DNA from: Actinomadura rupiterrae
Lineage (GTDB): Bacteria; Actinomycetota; Actinomycetes; Streptosporangiales; Streptosporangiaceae
Length of the DNA stretch: 64,000 bases
NCBI RefSeq assembly: GCF_024172125.1
Contig: NZ_JAMZEA010000005.1
Span: 496,001-560,000 of the forward strand
Direction of reading: 5' to 3'
Position 1 is the first letter of the stretch. Each line of letters opens with the position of its first letter. The notes under the pieces were generated by a model, which was not told the DNA's origin, did no database searches, and worked only from the letters and a program-made list of their open reading frames with translations. This document shows positions 50,430 through 57,548 of this stretch, in pieces. A program made the position numbers and the translations under genes.

Positions 50430-51100
50430 GGGGCGGTGAAGCGGTAGCCGAAGCCGCGGACGGTCTGGATGAGCAGCGGCTCGGCCGGCTCGTCCTCGAT
50501 CTTGGCGCGGACGCGCTGGACGCAGGCGTCCACGAGCCGCGAGTCGCCGGGGTAGGTGTGCTCCCAGACGGCGGCGAGCAGGTGCTGGCGGGTCATCGCC
50601 TGGCCGGGGCGGCGGGTCAGCTCCAGCAGCAGCCGCAGCTCGGTCGGGGTGAGCCGGACGTCCCGGCCGCCCTTGGTGACCTTGAGCGCGGAGCGGTCCA
50701 CGACCAGGTCGCCGTAGGCGGACCGGTCGGCGTGGGTCTGCTCGGCGCGGCGCAGGACGGCGCGGATCCGGGCGTCCAGGACGCGCGGCTCGACGGGCTT
50801 GATGACGTAGTCGTCCGCGCCCGCCTCCAGGCCGAGCACCACGTCGAGGTCGTCGCCGCGGGCGGTGAGCAGGATGACCGGGAGCGTGTCGTCGCGGCGG
50901 ACGCGGCGGCAGACCTCGATGCCGTCGATGCCGGGCAGCATGACGTCCAGCACGGCGATCTCGGGGCGGCGGGCGCGCAGCGCGTCCAGGCCGTCCTCGC
51001 CGGTCGCGCGGGCGGTGACCCGGTGCCCGAGGCGGGTCAGGGCCAGCTCCAGGGCGGCGCGGGCGGACGGGTCGTCTTCCACGAAGAGGATGCTCGCCAC
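50426..51100 (-). CDS. OmpR-family response regulator
   Basis: A 224-aa regulator. Receiver: acidic pocket FVEDDPS, phosphoryl-acceptor Asp in AVLDVMLPGIDG, Lys in YVIKPVEPRVL. C-terminal winged helix: DVRLTPTELRLLLELTRRPG, the AVWEHTYPGDSRLVDACVQR region, and TVRGFGYRF. It is the first gene of the RR-kinase-lipoprotein operon. Similar in order to CseB/CseC or MtrA/MtrB systems for envelope stress; the signal is unknown. Confidence 0.94.
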   Translation of the reverse strand: MASILFVEDDPSARAALELALTRLGHRVTARATGEDGLDALRARRPEIAVLDVMLPGIDGIEVCRRVRRDDTLPVILLTARGDDLDVVLGLEAGADDYVIKPVEPRVLDARIRAVLRRAEQTHADRSAYGDLVVDRSALKVTKGGRDVRLTPTELRLLLELTRRPGQAMTRQHLLAAVWEHTYPGDSRLVDACVQRVRAKIEDEPAEPLLIQTVRGFGYRFTAP

Positions 51101-51200
51101 CCGACCATTATCCGGGCATTCCGATCAGCACCCGCCGTGTGTCACGAAATCCGGACATCGTGCGAACGGGATCAGGACGGTCCGCCGGGACGTTGGGCTC

Positions 51201-52883
51201 ATGACCCAGGTGATCGCTCCCCCGGTCCCGTCCGCCCCGGTGGCGGCGCGCCGCCGGAACCCGCTGCCGTGGTGGCTGCTGCTCGGCTGCGCCGCGCAGG
51301 TCCTGCTGCGGCTCTGGCTGGCGCGCGCCCGGACCGGCACGGCGGCCGACCCGGACGAGACGGGCTACCTGGCCGCCGCCCGCTGGCTGGCCGGAGGGCC
51401 CGGCGCGGACCTCTCGCACAACACGTTCTACCAGGCCGGATACCCGCTGCTGCTCGCGCCGCTGCACTGGTTCTCGCATGACCCGGCCACGGTCTACACC
51501 GGGGCGATCGCGGTCAACGCGCTGGCCGGAGCGGCGCTGTTCCCGCTCGGGTACGCGGCGCTGCGCCGGTTCGAGGTCGGATGCCGGACGGCGCTGGCGC
51601 TGGCGTTCGCGGCGGCGCTGCTGCCCGCGACGACCTTCTTCGGGTTGTTCGCGCTGACCGACGCGATCCTGCCGGCGCTGCTACTCGGCTGGCTGCTGCT
51701 GCTCGACCGGTTCGTCCGGACGGGGCGGGCGGCGGACGGCGCGGCGGCGAGCCTGGTGGCCGCCTACGCCTGCTTCACGCACTCGCGCGGCGAGGTGGTG
51801 CTCGGCGTCCACGTCCTGGCGCTGCTGGCGACGCGGCGGCGGGCGATGTGGGCCGGGCTCCTTGCGGCGGCGGGCGGGTACCTCGCGACGTCCGCGGTCA
51901 ACGACGCGCTCCGCAAGGCGCTGTACCCGGACGGCGTCCGCGACATGGCCGGGCTCCTGCACGAGCGGCTGCTGAGCGCGTCCGGGCAGGCGTGGTCGGT
52001 CTCGGGGATGCTCGGGCAGGTCTGGTACCTGATCGTCGGGACCTGGGGGCTGGCGGGCATCGGCCTCGCCGCGGCGTTCGCCGCGCTCGGCCGCCGGGAG
52101 ACGCGGCTCATGGCCGGAGTGCTGCTCGTGACGACGTTCGGTGTCGCGTACGCGTCGGAGGCGGCCCTCGCGGACGAGCACCGCGTCGGGAACTTCGCCT
52201 ACGGCCGCTACCTCGCGTGCCTGGCGCTGGTGTACGTCCTGATCGCGCTGGCCGTCCTGTTCAGGGCCACGGCGCGGGACGCGCTGCGCGCCGCCGCCGT
52301 CGGGGGCCTTATCGCCGCCGGGACGGGCGGGGTGGTGCTCGTCTACGCGGGCGCGCGGCTGCGCACGCATCAGTTCATCGGGTTCGACTTCCCCGAGACG
52401 ATGTTCCTCACCCAGGACCGGACGGGCCTCCGGCTCGGCCTCGCGACGTTCGCCGCGTTCGGGCTGCTCGCGGCGCTGCTCGCGGTCCGCTGGCTCGGCG
52501 GCGCGCGGACGGTCGCGGTCGCTCTCGCCACGGTGAACGTCGCCGCGATGGTCTGGCTCGCCGGCGACGGCGGACGCGTGCGTCCGGCATCACCGCTGCC
52601 CGCCGCGTCCGAGCGCGGCGGCGTGGTCACCGACTACGGCGTGCACTGGATGGCGCGGACGAAACTGGTCGTCCCGGTGTGGTGGACGCGGATCGGATGG
52701 ATCGACGCGCGCCACCAGGGCGCGCCGCGCGGCGTCTGCACGGTCGTCGTGCGGCGCGGGTCGTCCACGACGGCCCTCGACCGGACATGGCCGCACCGCC
52801 CCGCGGGATGGCTTCCGCGCGAGGGCGGCGACGGCATGGGCCGCTGGGTCGCCTGGTACGACCCGCGGTGCGGGACCTCCTGA
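51201..52883 (+). CDS. GT-C-like polytopic membrane protein (putative glycosyltransferase)
   Basis: A 560-aa protein with about eleven to twelve membrane helices. The first periplasmic loop has ADPDETGYLAAARWLAGGPG, where the Asp-Glu pattern resembles the acidic catalytic motif of GT39/ArnT-like GT-C enzymes, followed by SHNTFYQAGYPLLLAPLHW. The C-terminal 100 residues are a soluble extracytoplasmic domain ending in a possible disulfide pair (CTVVVRRG.., DPRCGTS). It may use polyprenyl-phosphate sugars; acceptor unknown. Divergent from the OmpR-type operon (100 bp), so it might be a target of that system. Confidence 0.7.
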   Translation: MTQVIAPPVPSAPVAARRRNPLPWWLLLGCAAQVLLRLWLARARTGTAADPDETGYLAAARWLAGGPGADLSHNTFYQAGYPLLLAPLHWFSHDPATVYTGAIAVNALAGAALFPLGYAALRRFEVGCRTALALAFAAALLPATTFFGLFALTDAILPALLLGWLLLLDRFVRTGRAADGAAASLVAAYACFTHSRGEVVLGVHVLALLATRRRAMWAGLLAAAGGYLATSAVNDALRKALYPDGVRDMAGLLHERLLSASGQAWSVSGMLGQVWYLIVGTWGLAGIGLAAAFAALGRRETRLMAGVLLVTTFGVAYASEAALADEHRVGNFAYGRYLACLALVYVLIALAVLFRATARDALRAAAVGGLIAAGTGGVVLVYAGARLRTHQFIGFDFPETMFLTQDRTGLRLGLATFAAFGLLAALLAVRWLGGARTVAVALATVNVAAMVWLAGDGGRVRPASPLPAASERGGVVTDYGVHWMARTKLVVPVWWTRIGWIDARHQGAPRGVCTVVVRRGSSTTALDRTWPHRPAGWLPREGGDGMGRWVAWYDPRCGTS

Positions 52884-52898
52884 CCTCCGGACCGCCTG

Positions 52899-53999
52899 CT
52901 AGAAGCGGGTCACCAGGGCGATGCGGTCGTGGTCGACGAGGAAGCCGTCGGAGACGAAGGTGACCTCGCCGCCGTAGTTCAGCTGGGCCTCGATGAGGTT
53001 GTCCACGACGTCGTCGATGACGCCCTCGCCCTCGACCTTGCCGGGACTGGTGTCGTCCAGCGGGTCGATCGTGCCGTCCGACTCGCGGATGCCGGGCACG
53101 TAGTAGCCGCGCTCGACCACCAGGTGCTCGCCGCGCCCCTCCTGGACCAGGGGAAGCACGTGCTTGAGCCCGGCGGCGTACCGGCTGATGCCTCGCGCCG
53201 CCTCCAGCTCGGTGAGCACCGCGACCTCGCGCAGGTCCTCGTAGGCGTGCATGACGGGCCGGGCCAGCTCCGCCAGGACGGGCCCGGTCGCGTCGTCGTA
53301 GCCGCCGTCCACGCGGCCCGCGACGGTGAGCCTGCCGTTGGCCTCCTCGTCGAAGAACGCCTGGTGCTTGGTGACGCCCGCGACGACCACCGGCCGGCGG
53401 TCCCGCGCGTTGATCTTCTCCAGCGCCTCGATCGCCTGCCGGGTGAACAGCTTGTACGGGCCGTCCTGGTACCGGCCGCTGCGCGGGGACGCCTTCCCGA
53501 CGCCCTCCTCGTCGTTCGGCTCCGGGAACATCGGGAAGCCGTCCCGCCTGATCTCGGTGATCCCGTCGCCCCGGCCGTCCCACAGCCGGTTCACCCGGTC
53601 CGACAGGACGAGCATCCAGTAGCGGGTGCGGCGGGTGTAGGCGGCGACGAGGTCGCGGGTCGCGAACGTGGTGTCCAGCACCACGCGCTCGTCCACGGTC
53701 TGGTCGATCTTGAACGTGTGGACCTCGCCGCCCGGCGCGGCGAACAGCACCAGCCCTTCCGCGGCGTAGGTGAGGTCCACGCCGTCGGCCGCCTCTTCGA
53801 GCGTGGCGTAGAGCGCGTCGGCCTCGTGGTTCGGCACCTCCGGGTCGTCCTTGAGGCGGCGCTTCACCTCCGCCAGCAGGTTGCGCAGCCGGATGGGGTC
53901 CTGCTTGTTGTCCGGCGTCGTGCGGTGCGTCGGCATGAGCACCGACACCGCCGGATACGAGCGGGGCTTGCGCAGTTGGGACAGAGTGGCAGCGTCCAT
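52899..53999 (-). CDS. baeRF-type (archaeo-eukaryotic release factor-like) protein
   Basis: A 366-aa cytoplasmic protein resembling baeRF family 3: N-terminal YPAVSVLMPTHRTTPDNKQD, then IRLRNLLAEVKRRL and GLVLFAAPGGEVHTFKID. The central domain has YWMLVLSDRVNRLWDGRGDG and RRPVVVAGVTKHQAFFDEEA, and the C-terminal release-factor-like part has LVVERGYYVPGI, EGVIDDVVDNLIEAQLNYGG and VTFVSDGFLVDHDRIALVTR. The absence of a GGQ motif suggests no classical peptide release. Such proteins are proposed to act in ribosome rescue or hibernation, mostly by bioinformatics. Confidence 0.82.
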   Translation of the reverse strand: MDAATLSQLRKPRSYPAVSVLMPTHRTTPDNKQDPIRLRNLLAEVKRRLKDDPEVPNHEADALYATLEEAADGVDLTYAAEGLVLFAAPGGEVHTFKIDQTVDERVVLDTTFATRDLVAAYTRRTRYWMLVLSDRVNRLWDGRGDGITEIRRDGFPMFPEPNDEEGVGKASPRSGRYQDGPYKLFTRQAIEALEKINARDRRPVVVAGVTKHQAFFDEEANGRLTVAGRVDGGYDDATGPVLAELARPVMHAYEDLREVAVLTELEAARGISRYAAGLKHVLPLVQEGRGEHLVVERGYYVPGIRESDGTIDPLDDTSPGKVEGEGVIDDVVDNLIEAQLNYGGEVTFVSDGFLVDHDRIALVTRF

Positions 54000-54192
54000 G
54001 ATCCCCCGATCGACGTAGTGCTTCGCTGTCTGCCTCTTTTCTAACTAATCGCAGGTAAACGAGGTATAAGCGGCACTCCATCATCGGGTCCCGTCAAGGC
54101 CGGGGCAGGGAGTGATCAACTCTCGGTAGCGGCCGGGCGGGTCGCGGTCGGGCCCGTCCCGGACGGGGGAACACCCCCTCCGGGAGGTACGG

Positions 54193-55344
54193 ATGGAGAT
54201 CAACGGCAGGGTCCGGGCGGGGGCGCTCGTGGCCGCGGGCGCGGTGCTGCTGGCCGCGTGCAGCGCCCCCGACGTCGTCCGGAAGGGCGGCTCCGGTGGG
54301 AAGGACGCGGCGATGGCGGGCGCGAAGGCCACGTCCGGCTCACCCGCCCCGTCCGGCTCGTCCGGCTCGTCCGGCCCGTCCAGCGCGCCCGCGACCGTTC
54401 CGCCAGGGGACGCCGCCGGGCAGGTCGAAGCGCAGTACGAGAAGGTCGTCGAAACCGTTTTGCCATCTGTTGTGCAAATCACTACCGACTCCGGCGAGGG
54501 CTCGGGCGTCGTGTACGACGGCAGCGGCGACATCGTGACCAACGCGCACGTCGTGGCGGGCGCGCGGAAGATCCAGGTCGCCGCCGCGTCCGGCGGTCAG
54601 ACGCTGGACGCCAAGACGGTCGGCACGTTCGCGCCCGATGACATCGCGGTCGTGAAGGTGAGCGGCGGATCGCTGCGTCCGGCCCGGTTCGGCGACTCCA
54701 GCAGGCTCAGGATCGGCCAGATGGTGCTGGCGATGGGCAACCCGCTCGGGCTGTCCGGCAGCGTGACGCAGGGCATCGTGTCGCAGCTCAACCGCGAGGT
54801 GTCCACCAAGCGCGAGGGCGCCTTCCCCGGCGCCACCATCGGGGACGCCATCCAGACCAGCGCCGCGATCAACCCCGGCAACTCCGGCGGGGCGCTGGTC
54901 ACCATGACCGGCGAGGTCATCGGCATCCCGACGGCCGCCGCGTCCGACCCGCAGATGGGCGGCGCCGCGGTCGGCATCGGCTTCGCCACGCCGAGCGCGA
55001 CCGCGCGGAACATCGCCGACCAGCTCATCAAGGACGGCAAGGTCACCAACTCCGGGCGGGCCGCGCTCGGCGTCACGGTGCGCACGATCATCGACCCGAG
55101 CAGCCTCCGGCAGGAGGCCGTGGGCGTGGTCGAGGTCACCCCGGACTCCGGCGCGGACAAGGCCGGGATCCGCCGCGGCGACCTGATCCTCGCGGTCAAC
55201 GGCGGCCCGACGCCGAACCAGACCGCGCTGGCCGAGGTGCTCGCCAAGCTCAAGCCCGGCGACACCGCCAAGGTCGACGTCCAGGACTCCAGCGGCACCA
55301 AGAAGACCGTGAACGTCAAGCTCGGCGAGCTTCCCGGCTCGTGA
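54193..55344 (+). CDS. HtrA/DegP-like serine protease lipoprotein with PDZ domain
   Basis: A 383-aa secreted quality-control protease. The signal peptide ends in the lipobox LAAC (Cys21) after MEINGRVRAGALVAAGAVLL, then a Ser/Gly/Pro linker built on a TCCGGCTCG repeat. The trypsin-like domain has the full triad: His in IVTNAHVVAG, Asp in APDDIAVVKV and Ser in INPGNSGGALVTM. One PDZ domain follows (about 290-380, LGVTVRTIIDP, GIRRGDLILAVNGGPTPNQT). Anchoring as a lipoprotein instead of by a membrane helix is less usual for actinobacterial HtrA. The last eight codons and stop are the first unit of a 27-bp repeat. Confidence 0.94.
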   Translation: MEINGRVRAGALVAAGAVLLAACSAPDVVRKGGSGGKDAAMAGAKATSGSPAPSGSSGSSGPSSAPATVPPGDAAGQVEAQYEKVVETVLPSVVQITTDSGEGSGVVYDGSGDIVTNAHVVAGARKIQVAAASGGQTLDAKTVGTFAPDDIAVVKVSGGSLRPARFGDSSRLRIGQMVLAMGNPLGLSGSVTQGIVSQLNREVSTKREGAFPGATIGDAIQTSAAINPGNSGGALVTMTGEVIGIPTAAASDPQMGGAAVGIGFATPSATARNIADQLIKDGKVTNSGRAALGVTVRTIIDPSSLRQEAVGVVEVTPDSGADKAGIRRGDLILAVNGGPTPNQTALAEVLAKLKPGDTAKVDVQDSSGTKKTVNVKLGELPGS

Positions 55345-55450
55345 TCGCCTGGCGAGCTGCCCGGCTGCTGAGCGCTCGGCGAGGTGCCCGGCTCGTGAGC
55401 GCTTGGCGGGCTGCCCGGCTGCTGAGCGCTTGGCGGGCTGTCCGGCTCTT
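55321..55450. repeat. 27-bp tandem repeat made from the 3' end of htrA
   Basis: CCCGGCT begins at 55333, 55360, 55387 and 55414, and a TCCGGCT variant at 55441, a period of exactly 27 bp over five copies. The first copy is the last coding unit of the protease gene (CTCGGCGAGCTTCCCGGCTC followed by GTGA, with the stop); copies two to four each keep an in-register TGA (GCTGCTGA or GCTCGTGA). The array fills the whole convergent gap to the response regulator gene. Confidence 0.92.
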
Positions 55451-55453
55451 GGG

Positions 55454-56116
55454 CTAGGCGCCCGGGGAGATGAAGCCGGTCTCGTAGGCGAGGATGACGG
55501 CCTGCGTGCGGTCGCGGGCCTGGAGCTTCGCCAGGACGTTGCCGACGTGCGTCTTCACCGTCTGGGGGCTCACGAACAGCTCGCCCGCGATCTCGGCGTT
55601 GGACCGTCCGCGTGCCATCAGCCGCAGGACGTCCGCCTCGCGCTCGGTGAGGCGGCCGTGCCAGTCCGCGCCGTCCGGACCGCCGGCGCCGCCGGGCGCG
55701 TGCTCGGCGGCGAGGGCCCGGATCGCGGACGGGAACAGCAGGCTCTCGCCGTGCACCACGGTCCGGATCGCCTGGAGGATCTCCTCCGGGCGGGTGCGCT
55801 TGAGCAGGAAGCCGTCCGCGCCCGCCTTGAGCGCGTCGTAGACGTACTCGTCGTTCTCGAACGTGGTCACCACGATGATCTTGGGCGGGTCGCCGCCGCC
55901 GGCCAGCAGCCCGCGGGTCGCCTGGATGCCGTCCAGGCGCGGCATCCGGACGTCCATCAGCACCACGTCGGGCCTGGTCCGGGCGACCGCGTCCGGCACC
56001 TCCGCGCCGTCGGCCGCCTCCCCCACCACGGTCAGGTCGGGCTCGGCGTTGATGATCGCGGCCAGCCCGGCGCGGATGAGCCGCTCGTCGTCCACGAGGA
56101 GAACCTTGGTCGTCAC
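55454..56116 (-). CDS. NarL/LuxR-family response regulator
   Basis: A 220-aa regulator. Receiver with acidic pocket LLVDDERLI, phosphoryl Asp in VVLMDVRMPRLDG and Lys in GFLLKRTRPEE. C-terminal LuxR-type HTH: LTEREADVLRLMARGRSNAE, then IAGELFVSPQTVKTHVGNVL. The GTG start overlaps the kinase stop (GTGA), so kinase and regulator are coupled. Sits beside the copper/oxidase cluster, but no operator evidence links them. Confidence 0.94.
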   Translation of the reverse strand: MTTKVLLVDDERLIRAGLAAIINAEPDLTVVGEAADGAEVPDAVARTRPDVVLMDVRMPRLDGIQATRGLLAGGGDPPKIIVVTTFENDEYVYDALKAGADGFLLKRTRPEEILQAIRTVVHGESLLFPSAIRALAAEHAPGGAGGPDGADWHGRLTEREADVLRLMARGRSNAEIAGELFVSPQTVKTHVGNVLAKLQARDRTQAVILAYETGFISPGA

Positions 56117-57345
56117 GCCCCGGACATTAGCGGCAATGACACCTCCATGCGCCATTCGCCCTCGTCCGGACCGGCCGCCATGTCTCCCCGCAGAACGGTC
56201 ACGCGCTCGCGGATGCCGCCGAGGCCGCGCCCGCCGCCGTCCCGGGTCCTGGCGGGCGTCCCGCTGAGCGGGTTGGCCACGAGCACGCGCAGCCGGTCGT
56301 CCGCGACGGTGATCCGCAGCGTCACCGGGACCTTCCCGGCGTGCCGCAGCGCGTTCGTCAGCCCCTCCTGGACGATCCGGTACGCCTCCCGCGACACCGC
56401 CGCCGGGACGCCCGCGACGCCGTCGTCCACGGTGTGGTCGAGCTCGACGCCCGCGATCCTGGTCTGCTCGACGAGCCGGTCCAGGTCGGCGAGCGTCGGC
56501 TGCGGCGTCGTCCGGGCCTTGTCCTCGCGGAGCAGCCCGAGCACGTGGTCGAGGTCGGCGAGCGCGGACCGCGCGCACTCCTCGATCGCGCTGAGCGCCT
56601 CGCGCGCGAACGCCGGGTCCTGGTCCAGCACCCGGGCCGCCGCGCCCGCCTGGAGCGTCACCACGCTCAGCGCGTGCCCGACCGAGTCGTGCAGCTCGCG
56701 GGCCAGCCGGTTGCGCTCGGCGAGCTTGGCCGCGCGCTCCTCCAGCTGGACGACCCGCTCCTCCGGCGTCGGGCCGAGGAAGCGCGGCGCGAGCGCGGCC
56801 ATCACCCGTCCCGCGATCACGATCAGCCCGAGCAGCGCCACCACGCAGGCCAGCCCGGCGGGCGGCGCGAGCCACTGGTAGGGGCTGTGCTTCCACGCGT
56901 ACAGCGGGCTGCGCGAGTCCCCGACCACGCTCCCGCCGAGGAACGGGAAGATCAGCAGCACCACGGCGAACGGCGGCAGCGCCAGGCTGGCCGCGCCGAT
57001 CACCACCCCGACGTGCAGGTGCATGCTGAACCAGGCACCGGTGCCGGCGCGGGCCCGCAGCGTCCGCGCGACGGGGACGTTCATCCCGCCGAGCGGCCCG
57101 CCGACCAGCTCCTTGACCGCCGTCCCCTCCATCTGCCGCACCCCGGCGACCAGACCGGTCACGATCGCCGCCGGGACCGGCAGCAGGATCACCGCCGCCC
57201 CGCCCCAGAAGCCCTCCAGCGGGGACAGCCCCACCAGCAGCATCAGCAGGAACCAGTACGGCATCAGCAGCGCCGCGCCCATGACCAGATAGGCCCAGCG
57301 CCGCCACGTCACGCGGTCCGTCACCGCGCGCAGGAGTGCAACCAC
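56113..57345 (-). CDS. NarL-type sensor histidine kinase (HisKA_3)
   Basis: A 410-aa membrane kinase with about five or six hydrophobic segments in the first 200 residues and little extracellular sequence, so it may sense within the membrane. HisKA_3: ERNRLARELHDSVGHALSVV, with the phospho-acceptor His in LHDS. ATPase: QEGLTNALRHAGKVPVTLRI, then GGGRGLGGIRERVTVLRGDM. GTG at 57345 was chosen for the AAGGAT about 10 bp upstream and the normal start VALLRAVTD; ATG-equivalent starts further upstream add only low-complexity sequence. First gene of the two-component operon. Confidence 0.9.
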   Translation of the reverse strand: MVALLRAVTDRVTWRRWAYLVMGAALLMPYWFLLMLLVGLSPLEGFWGGAAVILLPVPAAIVTGLVAGVRQMEGTAVKELVGGPLGGMNVPVARTLRARAGTGAWFSMHLHVGVVIGAASLALPPFAVVLLIFPFLGGSVVGDSRSPLYAWKHSPYQWLAPPAGLACVVALLGLIVIAGRVMAALAPRFLGPTPEERVVQLEERAAKLAERNRLARELHDSVGHALSVVTLQAGAAARVLDQDPAFAREALSAIEECARSALADLDHVLGLLREDKARTTPQPTLADLDRLVEQTRIAGVELDHTVDDGVAGVPAAVSREAYRIVQEGLTNALRHAGKVPVTLRITVADDRLRVLVANPLSGTPARTRDGGGRGLGGIRERVTVLRGDMAAGPDEGEWRMEVSLPLMSGA

Positions 57346-57451
57346 CCGACGATCCTTACAGATCCGCCCCCCACCCCGCCTCCCCCGCCCGGGTGGTCCG
57401 ACAGGCTGATCAGCCCCGCGAGCCCGTCCCCGCGAGGGAGGCACCGCGCGG

Positions 57452-57548
57452 GCACTGCGGGTCAGCCACCGCGCGGGCGCCGCGGGTCAGCCGCCGCGGG
57501 GGCGATCCGGCTCAGCCACCGGGCTGCGCGCGGCCGGGTCAGCCGTCG
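57452..57548. repeat. 25-bp repeats carrying the stop codon of the copD-ctaG gene
   Basis: TCAGCC begins at 57462, 57487, 57512 and 57539 (spacing 25, 25, 27). The last is the real stop (TGA on minus, 57539-57541) with its preceding codons; the other three are imperfect copies of that 3' end, each keeping the TGA (minus-strand form CGGCGGCTGACCC). Confidence 0.85.
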
